The translations under genes were made by a program, and so were the position numbers. From assembly GCA_020624805.1 (NCBI GenBank), contig JAHKVW010000010.1, positions 1 through 39,964 of the forward strand: DNA of 39,964 nucleotides, written 5' to 3'. The DNA comes from a bacterium. GTDB lineage: Bacteria; Bacillota; Clostridia; Oscillospirales; Acutalibacteraceae. The notes beneath the pieces were generated by a model. The model worked only from the letters and a program-made list of their open reading frames with translations. It did no database searches and was not told the origin of the DNA. Shown here one piece after another: positions 16,609 to 25,034 of the stretch. Position 1 is the first letter of the stretch, and each line of letters opens with the position of its first letter.

Positions 16609-16751
16609 GTCATTGCGAGGAAGCTTGCGACCGTGGCAATCCCACAAAGTCGCGCAGCGTCCTTTTCTTTGCGCCAAACAACATCTGTTACCGGGAGATT
16701 GCCACAGCCTGCACCTTCGGTGCACCTAACGGCTTCGGGCTTCGCAATGAC
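16609..16751. repeat. GTCATTGCGA...TCGCAATGAC nested inverted repeat, copy 1
   Basis: The outer ends are GTCATTGCGA (16609-16618) and TCGCAATGAC (16742-16751). Inner ends are GTGGCAATC (about 16633-16641) and GATTGCCAC (about 16696-16704). A second copy is at 26349. Elements with this wording are widespread non-coding repeats in bacteria (recollection). It lies between the pot promoter and potA. Confidence 0.75.
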
Positions 16752-16814
16752 AGGTATCGGTGGAGAAGATCGGAAAAACCGCCGCGGCGGCTCTAAACCA
16801 AGGAGGTTAGATAG

Positions 16815-18206
16815 TTGAAGCAAAATTCTGTCGTATCCTTGAAGGATATCAATTTCAAGTATTCCAATGAGGTGATATTGAACAATATCAGCCTCGACAT
16901 CTATGACAAGGAGTTCATTACCCTGCTCGGACCGTCCGGCTGCGGTAAGACGACCACCCTGCGCATCATCGCGGGCTTTGAAACGCCCCAGAGCGGTGAG
17001 GTGTATTTTGAGGGTGAAAAGGTCAACGATGTCCCGCCCCACAAGCGCAGTGTCAACACCGTGTTCCAGAAATACGCGCTGTTCCCGCATCTGAACGTGT
17101 ATGACAACGTCGCTTTTGGCTTAAAACTCAAGAAAATGCCGAAATCCGAGATCGAGAAAGCGGTGAAGCAGATGCTCGCCGTGGTCGACCTCAAGGGCTA
17201 TGAGAAACGCCCTGTCCGATCGCTCTCGGGCGGTCAGCAGCAGCGTGTCGCGATCGCGCGCGCTCTGGTGTGCGACCCCAAGGTCGTCCTGTTGGATGAA
17301 CCGCTCGGCGCACTTGACTTGAAACTGAGAAAGGATATGCAGATCGAGCTCAAACAGCTTCAGCAAAAAACCCAAAAGACCTTTGTTTACGTCACCCATG
17401 ATCAGGAAGAAGCGCTGACCATGAGCGACCGTGTCTGCGTGATGAACAACGGCGTGATCGCACAGGTCGGCACGCCCGAGGACATCTATAATGAGCCCGC
17501 CAACGCCTTTGTCGCCGACTTTATCGGTGAGGCGAATATCATCAACGGCATCATGCTCGAGGACTGCAAGGTGCGTCTGCTCGGCGTCGACCTCGACTGC
17601 GTGGACAATGGCTTTGAGAAGAACCAGCCCGTTGACGTTGTCATCCGTCCAGAGGACGTCGAGGTAACAGCGCCCGATCAGGCAAAGCTCAACGGTGTCG
17701 TCGAGGACGTCATCTTCAAGGGCGTACACTTCGAGATCAGCGTCAAGTGCAACAACTGCCTGTGGCTGATCCACTCCACCGTCGCGCAGAAGGTGGGGGA
17801 TACGATCGGTATGCGCATTGATCCGTACAACATCCATATCATGGAGAAGATGTTCCTCAACCCCACGAATGATATCATTACGGATGTTTATTATTCTGAT
17901 AAAGAAAATAATACGACTACCATCCTCCTCGAAGGTGTTGAGGTCACCATCCCCGACGCCTACTTTGAGGAAGGAAAGAAGATCAAGATCGTCCTGCCGC
18001 CCGAGGCGCTGTATATCGCGGGCGACGGCGTAGGTCATCTTGACGAGGTCTATATCGAGTCGGTCATCTGGAAGGGTGAGCACAACGAGATCATCCTCGA
18101 GTCCGACGAGCGCAAGTGGATCATGCAGAGCGATATCGACGAGCAGGTCGCCACCTATGTGCCGCTGTGTTTCGATTTCGGCAAAGCCGAGATCAGCGAG
18201 GTGTAA
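16815..18206 (+). CDS. potA: Spermidine/putrescine ABC transporter ATP-binding protein PotA
   Basis: A 463-residue ABC ATPase. Walker A is [12 protein letters not shown] near residue 38, the signature [15 protein letters not shown] and Walker [13 protein letters not shown]. The N-terminal 240 residues are an ordinary PotA core. The C-terminal 220 residues are longer than usual (PotA is commonly about 350-380) and seem to hold two TOBE-like repeats, each with a xVIxRPEDVEV or [10 protein letters not shown] strand followed by [10 protein letters not shown] or [10 protein letters not shown]. The start is a TTG with AGGAGG (16801-16806) 8 bases upstream. It is the first gene of potABCD, which imports polyamines. 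Confidence 0.9.
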   Translation: MKQNSVVSLKDINFKYSNEVILNNISLDIYDKEFITLLGPSGCGKTTTLRIIAGFETPQSGEVYFEGEKVNDVPPHKRSVNTVFQKYALFPHLNVYDNVAFGLKLKKMPKSEIEKAVKQMLAVVDLKGYEKRPVRSLSGGQQQRVAIARALVCDPKVVLLDEPLGALDLKLRKDMQIELKQLQQKTQKTFVYVTHDQEEALTMSDRVCVMNNGVIAQVGTPEDIYNEPANAFVADFIGEANIINGIMLEDCKVRLLGVDLDCVDNGFEKNQPVDVVIRPEDVEVTAPDQAKLNGVVEDVIFKGVHFEISVKCNNCLWLIHSTVAQKVGDTIGMRIDPYNIHIMEKMFLNPTNDIITDVYYSDKENNTTTILLEGVEVTIPDAYFEEGKKIKIVLPPEALYIAGDGVGHLDEVYIESVIWKGEHNEIILESDERKWIMQSDIDEQVATYVPLCFDFGKAEISEV

Positions 18207-18210
18207 GCCG

Positions 18211-19002
18211 ATGAAGTCAAAACGCCCCGCTATCCCGTATCTCGGCTGGATGCTGGTATTCACCATCGTCCCGCTGCTGATGGTGATCTACTTCGCGTTT
18301 ACCGATGAACGCGGTCAATTCTCTCTGGAGCCGTTCAAGAACGCTTCTGTCTACAGTGAAGTGTTCCTGTACTCCTTGGGGATCGCGCTGATCTCCACCG
18401 TGATCTGTCTGGTGTTGGCATATCCGCTGGCATATTCCGTTTCACGGTGCTCCCAGCGTGCCCAGAGCACGATCATCATGCTGTTGATGGTGCCGATGTG
18501 GATGAATTTCCTGCTGCGTATCTACGCATGGGTTTTGATCCTGCAAAACTACGGCCCTCTCGATATGATATTGAACCTCTTCGGCGTCGACGTCACCCTG
18601 ATCGGTAACTCCGGCGCGGTGATCGTCGGCATGGTCTATGAATTTTTGCCGTTCATGATCCTGCCCATCCATGCCGTGATGACCAAGATCGAACCCTCGC
18701 TGATCGAGGCGGCTCAGGATCTCGGCTGCAACGGCTTTCATGTATTCACCAAGGTCATCTTTCCGCTGTCCGTGCCGGGCGTCATCTCCGGCGTGACGAT
18801 GGTATTCGTCCCCACCGCGTCGACCTTCCTTGTCGCGCAGTATCTGGGCGGTACCCAGTTCATGATCGGTGACGTCATCGAGCGCGTGTTCCAGAGCGAT
18901 CACAACACCGGCTCGGCGATCGCCGTGGTGCTGATGATCGTCATCCTCGGCTTCCTTGTCGTGATGAACCGATTCGGAGATAAGGAGGCGGTTGCAGGAT
19001 GA
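18211..19002 (+). CDS. potB: Spermidine/putrescine ABC transporter permease PotB
   Basis: A 263-residue permease with about six membrane helices, starting with LGWMLVFTIVPLLMVIYFAF. The EAA loop that contacts the ATPase is visible as EAAQDLGCNGFHVFTKVIFP at about residue 169. The ATG at 18211 is 4 bases after the potA stop, with GAGG at its 5' side inside the potA end; the longer in-frame extension into potA is rejected. Its stop overlaps the potC start by 4 bases. Confidence 0.92.
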   Translation: MKSKRPAIPYLGWMLVFTIVPLLMVIYFAFTDERGQFSLEPFKNASVYSEVFLYSLGIALISTVICLVLAYPLAYSVSRCSQRAQSTIIMLLMVPMWMNFLLRIYAWVLILQNYGPLDMILNLFGVDVTLIGNSGAVIVGMVYEFLPFMILPIHAVMTKIEPSLIEAAQDLGCNGFHVFTKVIFPLSVPGVISGVTMVFVPTASTFLVAQYLGGTQFMIGDVIERVFQSDHNTGSAIAVVLMIVILGFLVVMNRFGDKEAVAG

Positions 19003-19790
19003 AAAAGCTAAGCTCCAAGATCTATTTCATTATCATCATGGCGTTTCTGTACCTGCCGATCATCTACCTGATCGCCTATTCCTTCAACGACGGCAAGACG
19101 AGCGTATGGAAGGGCTTTACGCTGAAATGGTACACTGCGCTGTTCAATGACGCTCAGATCATGAACAGCCTGTATAATACGCTGATCATCGCCGTACTCG
19201 CCTCCGTGATCGCGACCATCCTCGGTACCGCGGCGGCGATCGGTATCTATAACTTCAAGGGCGGCGTACGCTCCGCCATCCAGAACGTGTCCAACTTCCC
19301 GATCATCAATCCCGAGATCGTCACGGGTGTGTCGCTGATGCTCCTGTTCACCTTCGCGGGTGTGATGATGGGCTTTGAGATGGGCTTCTGGACGGTACTG
19401 CTGGCGCATATCGGCTTTTGTACGCCGTATGTCATCCTCAACGTCACGCCGCGCATCCGACAGATGGATCCCGCTTTGTACGAAGCGGCGCTCGACCTCG
19501 GATGCTCGCCGGTACAGGCGTTCTTCAAGGTGGTGCTGCATGAGCTGATGCCGGGTATCTTCTCGGGTTTTCTGATCAGCTTCACCTATTCGCTGGATGA
19601 CTTTGTCATCACCTATTTCACCCGCGGCTCACGGTTCCAGACCCTGCCCGTGCAGATCTACACCATGACCCACCAGCGCATCAATCCCAAGGCGAACGCG
19701 CTGTCGGCGCTGCTTTTCATCGTGATCATCGCCGTTTTGATCATCTCGAACCTCGCTTCCCGCAGGAAGAGTAAGGAGGCGGCACGATGA
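18999..19790 (+). CDS. potC: Spermidine/putrescine ABC transporter permease PotC
   Basis: A 263-residue permease, paired with PotB. It begins with a signal-anchor helix (IYFIIIMAFLYLPIIYLIAY), and the EAA loop EAALDLGCSPVQAFFKVVL is near residue 160. The family-typical SFTYSLDDFVITYF is close to residue 190. ATGA overlaps join it to potB (18999-19002) and potD (19787-19790), so the four genes are tightly coupled. Confidence 0.92.
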   Translation: MKKLSSKIYFIIIMAFLYLPIIYLIAYSFNDGKTSVWKGFTLKWYTALFNDAQIMNSLYNTLIIAVLASVIATILGTAAAIGIYNFKGGVRSAIQNVSNFPIINPEIVTGVSLMLLFTFAGVMMGFEMGFWTVLLAHIGFCTPYVILNVTPRIRQMDPALYEAALDLGCSPVQAFFKVVLHELMPGIFSGFLISFTYSLDDFVITYFTRGSRFQTLPVQIYTMTHQRINPKANALSALLFIVIIAVLIISNLASRRKSKEAAR

Positions 19791-21070
19791 GGAAACTTGT
19801 TTCCATTTTTCTTGTATTGCTGATGTTAGGCAGCATCTTTCTGTTTGCCGCGTGCGGTTCGTCAAAAAGCGCGGACGGAGAAGAGGAAGAAGAAAATGAA
19901 TCCGCCGGATTCCAGGGTGAGGTCAATGTCTATAACTGGGGCGAGTATGTCGATCCCGGTGACGACGGCGGTATCGACGTCATCAAGGAGTTCGAGGACA
20001 CCTATCACATCAAGGTGAATTACACCAACTTTGAGACGAACGAAGAACTGTATAATGTCCTGACCAACTCCAATTCCACCTACGACGTCATCTTTCCGTC
20101 CGATTACATGGTGAGCCGACTCAGAGAAGAGGGGATGCTCGCCAAGATCGATTTCAGCAATATCCCGAACTACAAATATATCGACGAACGTTTCAAGAAT
20201 ATGGCGTATGACCCCGATAACGAGTACAGCGTGCCGTATTCATGGAACTTTGTCGCGATCGGCTACAATTCCGATATGATCGAAGAGGGCTCCGTTACGG
20301 GCTTTAAAGATCTGTGGGATCCCAAGTATAAGGACGACGGTATCCTGATGTTCAACAACTCGCGTGACGCGATGGCGATCGCGATGCAGCTGTGTGATCC
20401 GCCGATCGATCCGGGCGCCGAGAGCTTTACGCGTGAGGATATCGACCGCGCGACCGACAAGCTGATCGAGCAGAAAGCCGTCCTCAAAAAGTACGTCATG
20501 GATCAGGTGTTCGCCGAGATGGAGGGCAACCAAAGCGGTATCTGCGCCTACTACGCGGGCGACATCTACACCATGATGCTCAACAATGAGAACCTCGATT
20601 ATTGCCTGCCCGAGGAAGGCTCCAACCTTTTCAACGACGCGATGTGCATCCCCGCGACCTGCAAGAATAAAGAGAACGCGGAGCTGTTCATCAACTTCAT
20701 GTGCGAGCCGAGGATCGCCGCCGCGAATTCGGAGTACATCACCTACGGTACGCCGAACACCGCCGCGCTGGATCTGATCGATGAAGATATGCTCGAGAGC
20801 GAGCTGATCAACCCGCCGCAGGAATACCTCGATAAATGCTACACCTTCTCCAACATCGACGACGATATCTACGGCTATATGCAAAAGCGCTTTGTCGAAG
20901 CGTGTTCCGCGTCCGCGGAGATCAATGAGGTCGAGAAAAAGACCGTCAACCCCGCCGCGGTATGGGCTGTCGGCGTGATTCTGGCGCTGGTCATCATCGC
21001 GACCCTGATCATCATCATCCTCGATATCCGCAGAGCGGTGAAGAACAGGGGAAGGATCAATAAGATATAA
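19787..21070 (+). CDS. potD: Spermidine/putrescine-binding lipoprotein PotD with C-terminal membrane helix
   Basis: A 427-residue binding protein. The signal peptide ends in lipobox LFAAC (Cys at about residue 23), followed by an acidic linker. The mature domain starts VNVYNWGEYVDP, a hallmark of polyamine-binding proteins, and continues with YDVIFPSDYMVSRLREEGML and SVPYSWNFVAIGYN. Unusually, a strong transmembrane helix (about residues 388-410, VWAVGVILALVIIATLIIII) and a basic tail follow the binding domain. With the lipid anchor this would fix the protein to the membrane at both ends. Last gene of the operon; a hairpin terminator lies downstream. Confidence 0.92.
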   Translation: MRKLVSIFLVLLMLGSIFLFAACGSSKSADGEEEEENESAGFQGEVNVYNWGEYVDPGDDGGIDVIKEFEDTYHIKVNYTNFETNEELYNVLTNSNSTYDVIFPSDYMVSRLREEGMLAKIDFSNIPNYKYIDERFKNMAYDPDNEYSVPYSWNFVAIGYNSDMIEEGSVTGFKDLWDPKYKDDGILMFNNSRDAMAIAMQLCDPPIDPGAESFTREDIDRATDKLIEQKAVLKKYVMDQVFAEMEGNQSGICAYYAGDIYTMMLNNENLDYCLPEEGSNLFNDAMCIPATCKNKENAELFINFMCEPRIAAANSEYITYGTPNTAALDLIDEDMLESELINPPQEYLDKCYTFSNIDDDIYGYMQKRFVEACSASAEINEVEKKTVNPAAVWAVGVILALVIIATLIIIILDIRRAVKNRGRINKI

Positions 21071-21073
21071 TTA

Positions 21074-21250
21074 GGAATGAGGAATTAGGAATTAGGAGTT
21101 TTAGGAAAGCCTGACGGCTTTTGAATCGAATAATGACAGAAAAAACGCTTGCAGCTCTATTTGATAGAGTCGCAAGCGTTATTGTTTGAATAAAGATATA
21201 AATCTGGTGAGGGCGAAGCCCTCCCACAATTTCTAATTTCTAATTCCTAA
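21074..21250. repeat. Element with AATTAGG tandem ends in inverted orientation
   Basis: The left end reads TTAGGAATGAGGAATTAGGA and continues GGAATTAGGAG. The right end reads TTCTAATTTCTAATTCC plus TAATTC, its inverse. Between them is the shared pot/HAD terminator. The right end runs into the HAD gene and encodes its last codons and stop. Confidence 0.6.
21144..21186. terminator. Bidirectional terminator between potD and the HAD gene
   Basis: AACGCTTGC (21144-21152) pairs with GCAAGCGTT (21172-21180), with an inner CTCTA/TAGAG stem. On the minus strand a run of six T residues follows; on the plus strand ATTGTTT follows. Confidence 0.8.
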
Positions 21251-22084
21251 TTCTTTCAGCTGTCTCGCGTTTTCTTTTACCAGCTCGTCGTTGATCGCCA
21301 TTTTCTTGATCAGGTTGTGCACGGTCTTGTCGAGTCTTCCCTTTTTGGTGTAGTCGGCGGGGAAGATGAAGTCCACGCGGTCACCCATGAGCAACTCTTC
21401 GACCTTGCTTTTGTTGTTATCCTGATACACCGCGATCGCGCAGCCGCCGTATGCCTTCATCATCTTCATGCACGGCACATCGCTCAGTCCGTCGCCGATG
21501 TAGATCATGTTGGTGAAGGGAACGCGCTTGGAGTCGTCGGGCATGGAGCGGTTGAGATCGACGTCGTTCGCAATATCCAGCACGCCCTTATTGATGCGGT
21601 AGACGAACTGGGTCTTGTTGGTGTAGTTGACGGCGGTTTTCGGCCACAGCGCACAGCCGTCGTCATCATACAGGAATTCACAGGCGAAGATCTTGGTGAA
21701 CTTGTCCGCGATACCGGAACCCTCGATGATCTCTTTGAGCCCCGACGAGATGACATAGTGCTCGATCTGCACGCCCTGCGCTGCGCCGTAGAGGTTGATG
21801 CGGTCGAACCACTCCCTGACGCCGTCATACAGCTCGATGCTCCTGCCGCTGTCGATCAGCTTCTCGCGCGTGAGGGGCATTCCCTTGCGCTTGCTCTCTT
21901 CGATCATCGTATACAGATAGGCGAGTACGCCGTCCATCTGCGCGCCAAAGCCGAATTCATTGGCTTTGTGCCAGAATTCATCGGGGCGCAGATCGAGGCT
22001 CGGGATAAAGCCGTAGTCCTGCATATCCTTTGTGCACAGGGTCTTATCAAAGTCATACATGATGGCGATGACGGGTCGTTCCAT
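21233..22084 (-). CDS. HAD-superfamily phosphatase
   Basis: A 283-residue HAD hydrolase. Motif I is DFDKTL (residues 11-16), with D11 as the nucleophile and D13 as acid/base; motif II is the Ser of YVISSG near residue 115; motif IV is YIGDGLSDVPC near residue 196. The helical cap between motifs I and II (FWHKANEFGFGAQMDG) is that of a C1-cap, phosphoserine phosphatase-like branch. The substrate is unknown; a small phospho-metabolite is likely. GGAGG is 5 bases before the ATG. The C-terminal ELGIRN and stop are encoded by a tandem-repeat element, so the original end may differ. Confidence 0.82.
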   Translation of the reverse strand: MERPVIAIMYDFDKTLCTKDMQDYGFIPSLDLRPDEFWHKANEFGFGAQMDGVLAYLYTMIEESKRKGMPLTREKLIDSGRSIELYDGVREWFDRINLYGAAQGVQIEHYVISSGLKEIIEGSGIADKFTKIFACEFLYDDDGCALWPKTAVNYTNKTQFVYRINKGVLDIANDVDLNRSMPDDSKRVPFTNMIYIGDGLSDVPCMKMMKAYGGCAIAVYQDNNKSKVEELLMGDRVDFIFPADYTKKGRLDKTVHNLIKKMAINDELVKENARQLKELGIRN

Positions 22085-22097
22085 AGAGGCCTCCGGT

Positions 22098-22257
22098 TGA
22101 GGGTACTTAAGACTGAAAACTGAATACTTAAGAATGAATAATAAAGGGAAACGCTGACGCGTTTTGGAGTGATAGCGCTGTAGATGAATCCTATCAATCG
22201 GGTGCGGGTGTCCCGCCCTTCATTATTCAATTTTCAGTTTTCAGCTTTCAGTTTTCA
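22098..22257. repeat. Element with ACTGAAA tandem ends in inverted orientation
   Basis: The left end reads AAGACTGAAAACTGAATAC. The right end reads TTCAATTTTCAGTTTTCAG and continues with further CAGTTTTCA units (about 22227-22257). A GC-rich hairpin block at 22196-22217 (starting AATCGGGTGCGG) is identical over 22 bases to one at 39421. It fills the gap between the HAD gene and the cyclophilin gene. Confidence 0.6.
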
Positions 22258-22261
22258 TTTT

Positions 22262-22912
22262 TTAGTAAGTTGTGATCTCGATGCTGTCGATGACAACGTC
22301 GTTGAGGGGTTTATCCATCATATTGGTCTGTACGCCGCAGATGGTGTTGACGACGTCCATGCCGTCGTATACCTGACCGAAAACGGTATAACTGCCGTCA
22401 AGGTAGTTGTTGTCGACCTGATTGATGTAGAACTGCGAGCCGTTTGTGCCGGGACCGCGGTTCGCCATCGCGACGGAACCCGCGCTGTTATGCACATTGG
22501 GGTTGGTCTCGAGCTTGAACTCTTTGCCGTAGGCCGACGCGCCGCCGGTACCGTTGAAGTTGGTATAATCGCCGCCCTGGATCATAAAGTTGTTGATCAC
22601 ACGGTGGAAGATGGTGTTGTTGAACTTATCCGCCTTTGCCAGCGCGATAAAGTTGTTGACCGCGATCGGCGCGACCTCGGGGAAGAAGCGCATGCTGATA
22701 TCGCCCCTGTTGGTGTGCAGGATCGCGACGGTATCGCCCGATTTGGGGGATGCTTTCTGATAATCTGCGGGGATATCGGTTTTCGCTGCGGGGATCTCAT
22801 CGATGGTGGTGTAGCCGCCGGATAAAACCATGTTAGTTGCCTCCTTATTGCCGCAGGCTGTGAGCGCGGCAATTATTATGATACAAAGTACAATGGGTAA
22901 GAATCGTTTCAT
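22262..22912 (-). CDS. Lipoprotein cyclophilin-type peptidyl-prolyl isomerase, copy 1
   Basis: A 216-residue protein with a lipoprotein signal (lipobox LTAC, Cys at about residue 20), so it is expected on the outer face of the membrane. The cyclophilin fold is clear: FHRVINNFMIQGGD with the catalytic Arg, then FNGTGGASAYG, GSVAMANRGPGTNGSQFYI and YTVFGQVYDGMDVV. It should speed up proline isomerisation of exported proteins. It follows its paralogue after a 5-base gap, so both are one operon. Repeats start a few bases after its stop. Confidence 0.92.
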   Translation of the reverse strand: MKRFLPIVLCIIIIAALTACGNKEATNMVLSGGYTTIDEIPAAKTDIPADYQKASPKSGDTVAILHTNRGDISMRFFPEVAPIAVNNFIALAKADKFNNTIFHRVINNFMIQGGDYTNFNGTGGASAYGKEFKLETNPNVHNSAGSVAMANRGPGTNGSQFYINQVDNNYLDGSYTVFGQVYDGMDVVNTICGVQTNMMDKPLNDVVIDSIEITTY

Positions 22913-22917
22913 TATTC

Positions 22918-23667
22918 TTATTTAGAATATTCCACGATCTCTACGCTCTGCAGAACGACGTCCTTGACGGGCTTATCGTTCTGACCGGTCTGTACCTTTG
23001 CGAGGGTGCTGACAACATCCATGCCGTCATAAACCTGCGCGAATACGGTGTACTGACCGTCCAAACTGTTGTTGTTGGTAGAGTTGATGTAGAACTGCGA
23101 GCCGTTGGAGTTGGGATCCTGGCTGCGTGCCATCGCGACGGAGCCCTCGGTGTTGCTCAGATAATCTGAGACCTCTAAGCCGAAGCCCGTGCCGTACGCG
23201 GATACGCCACCGGTGCCGTTGAAGTTGGTGTAGTCGCCGCCCTGTACCACGCCGATACCGCTGGTTTCGGGCTTGGTGATACGGTGGAAGATGGTGCCGT
23301 CATAGCGGTGATCCTTGGCGAGCGCCTTGAAGGAGTTGACCGCCTTGGGCGCGACCTCGGGGAAGAATTTGAAGGAGATGTCTCCGTAGTTGGTGTGGAG
23401 GATCGCGACCTCTTCACCCTGTTCGGGAGCCTTCTTTTGATATTCCGCGTCGGCTTTGTCCAGATCAGCCGCGGGTACGTCGTCGATGTTCAGCAGTGCC
23501 TCGGTGGATTTTGCTTCATTAGCGACGGTTTCACTTGAACTCGACGCCTTCTCCTGACCGCCCTCCTGTACAACGGAGGTAGTGCCGGAGCCGACCTTCT
23601 GGTTACAGCCTGCCGTAACGGCGGCGATCATCAATACTGTCAATACGATTGCGATAATACGTTTCAT
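22918..23667 (-). CDS. Lipoprotein cyclophilin-type peptidyl-prolyl isomerase, copy 2
   Basis: A 249-residue lipoprotein (lipobox VTAGC), first gene of the two-gene operon. It has the cyclophilin motifs FHRI, VVQGGDYTNFNGTGG, GSVAMARSQDPNSNGSQFYI and YTVFAQVYDGMDVV. It differs from copy 1 by a longer N-terminal Ser/Glu-rich linker and by a 5-residue insertion between FHR and the QGGD strand (TKPETSGIG), next to the active site, which may change substrate range. The promoter at 23724-23752 drives both genes. Confidence 0.92.
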   Translation of the reverse strand: MKRIIAIVLTVLMIAAVTAGCNQKVGSGTTSVVQEGGQEKASSSSETVANEAKSTEALLNIDDVPAADLDKADAEYQKKAPEQGEEVAILHTNYGDISFKFFPEVAPKAVNSFKALAKDHRYDGTIFHRITKPETSGIGVVQGGDYTNFNGTGGVSAYGTGFGLEVSDYLSNTEGSVAMARSQDPNSNGSQFYINSTNNNSLDGQYTVFAQVYDGMDVVSTLAKVQTGQNDKPVKDVVLQSVEIVEYSK

Positions 23668-23723
23668 GTTTGTTTCCTTTCTGCCGACGGGTTCTTGGTA
23701 AATGATAGTCGGCTTACCTTTCT

Positions 23724-23752
23724 ATTGTATACGAAACGGCATTGTTTTTCAA
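23724..23752 (-). promoter_or_regulatory. Sigma-A type promoter of the cyclophilin operon
   Basis: On the minus strand: TTGAAA (23752-23747), a 17-bp spacer, then TACAAT (23729-23724), about 57 bases before the ATG. Confidence 0.72.
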
Positions 23753-23913
23753 TACCTGACGGAAAATAAATATGCTGTCGCCGTGTCGTTTATTTCAAAA
23801 ACGATAAAGTCATAACTCCCATATCCCGCTCATAGATTGTATCATGTAAAAAACTACCGCGTTCCCGTGCGTCGGATCGGCGTTTGGCGGACGGCGGTAT
23901 CAGGAGGATCATC

Positions 23914-24834
23914 ATGACGGCATTTCTCCCGGAGGGAAAGAAAATTGATACAGCAGAAAACTGCAACGCGCTGAGCTCCTTTGAAAACATGCGCGCGGCG
24001 ATGGAGCGCGGCGATATTCTGGAAGCGCGCGCGGTATTGTGCGACCACGACCATAATCTGAAGGTCGATCTGCCGTGTATGCGCGGTGTGATCCCGCGTG
24101 AGGAAGGGGCGCTGGGGATCCGTGAGGGCAGTGTGCGCGATATCGCGGTGATCTCGCGCGTCGGCAGAGCGGTGTGCTTTGTCATCAAGGAATTCATCCG
24201 GCGGGAGAACGGCATGACGGCGGTGCTGTCCCGTGCGGACGCACAGCAGCAATGCGTCCGGCAGTATATCGGAGGGCTTCATGTCGGCGATGTGATCCCC
24301 GCGCGTATCACGCATCTGGAGCCGTTCGGGGCGTTCTGCGATATCGGGTGCGGGCTGGTGGCGCTGATGCCGATCGACGCGATCTCCGTGTCGCGCATCG
24401 AGCATCCCGACGAGCGCTTTTCGGTGGGGATGGACATCTTCGCCGTGGTCAAGTCCGTTACCGACAATCGTGTGACCCTGAGCCACAAGGAGCTGTTGGG
24501 CACATGGGCAGAGAACGCCGCGCGGTTCGCGGTAGGGGAGACAGTGACGGGCGTGATCCGTTCCATCGAGAATTACGGTGCGTTCGTGGAGCTCGCGCCG
24601 AATCTGGCGGGACTTGCTGAGCTGCGGGATAATCTGCGTGTCGGCGATACCGCCGCCGTGTACATCAAGAGCATCATCCCGCAGAAGATGAAGATCAAGC
24701 TGATTATCATCGACCATTTCGGCGAGCCGCATGTTCCCGCTGTGCCCGATTATTTTATCACCGGCGGACATATCGAGCGCTTCACCTACTCGCCGCCGGA
24801 GTCCAACCGCCTCATAGAATCAATATTCCAATAA
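23914..24834 (+). CDS. S1-repeat RNA-binding protein (ribosomal protein S1-like)
   Basis: A 306-residue protein with what look like three S1-type domains. The first (about residues 30-105) is divergent (GDILEARAVLCDH, GVIPREE). The second (about 120-190) is typical (VGDVIPARITHLEPFGAFCD, RVTLSHKELLG). The third (about 200-265) is typical at its start (GETVTGVIRSIENYGAFVEL). Short three-domain S1 homologues occur in Firmicutes in place of full six-domain S1, so it may help mRNA binding on the 30S subunit. The start at 23914 has AGGAGG (23902-23907) 6 bases upstream; the earlier TTG lies before that site and is rejected. Confidence 0.85.
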   Translation: MTAFLPEGKKIDTAENCNALSSFENMRAAMERGDILEARAVLCDHDHNLKVDLPCMRGVIPREEGALGIREGSVRDIAVISRVGRAVCFVIKEFIRRENGMTAVLSRADAQQQCVRQYIGGLHVGDVIPARITHLEPFGAFCDIGCGLVALMPIDAISVSRIEHPDERFSVGMDIFAVVKSVTDNRVTLSHKELLGTWAENAARFAVGETVTGVIRSIENYGAFVELAPNLAGLAELRDNLRVGDTAAVYIKSIIPQKMKIKLIIIDHFGEPHVPAVPDYFITGGHIERFTYSPPESNRLIESIFQ

Positions 24835-24835
24835 T

Positions 24836-24866
24836 GTAGGGGTCGGCGCCCCGACGACCCGCCAAT
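24836..24866. repeat. GTAGGGGTCGG hairpin module
   Basis: GTAGGGGTCGG starts right after the stop of the S1-repeat gene and pairs with CCGACGACCC. It has the GTAGGG start of the hairpin family but a different loop. Confidence 0.45.
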
Positions 24867-24871
24867 AAAAA

Positions 24872-24915
24872 GGCTCCCTTTGGTAAAGGGAGCTCCTGCG
24901 TGAGCAGGTGAGGGA
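24872..24915. repeat. Twin hairpin GCTCCCTTT/AAAGGGAGC and CCTGC/GCAGG
   Basis: GCTCCCTTT (24873-24881) pairs with AAAGGGAGC (24885-24893) around GGT; next to it CCTGC (24895-24899) pairs with GCAGG (24904-24908). It has no T-run, so it is a repeat rather than a terminator. Confidence 0.5.
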
Positions 24916-24974
24916 TTGCCTTGATTGTACGAGCGTTGAGCGAGTAACCAAAATAAGATAAACACGCGTCCCGT

Positions 24975-25004
24975 TTGACAATATGTGGGGTTCCGTGATA
25001 CAAT
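24975..25004 (+). promoter_or_regulatory. Sigma-A type promoter for rmuC
   Basis: TTGACA (24975-24980), an 18-bp spacer, then TACAAT (24999-25004), 30 bases before the ATG. Confidence 0.75.
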
Positions 25005-25034
25005 AGCCTCAACAACTTGTGATGAGGTGTTTTG

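Larger units (their letters stand above)
16332..16814. other. Intergenic region between divergent tag and pot operons
   Basis: This 483-base gap holds the minus-strand tagG promoter (16406-16433), the plus-strand pot promoter (16501-16529), an AT-rich stretch between them, and a large nested inverted repeat (16609-16751) inside the pot leader. I see no gene. Confidence 0.75.

Noticed and set aside
16609..16751. Insertion sequence remnant
   Set aside because: No transposase coding trace and no target duplication could be seen; only nested inverted repeats.
23884..23913. Longer start for the S1-repeat protein
   Set aside because: It would place AGGAGG inside the gene; the ATG at 23914 is ideally spaced from that site.
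24872..24915. Terminator after the S1-repeat gene
   Set aside because: Stable stems but no T-run on either strand.
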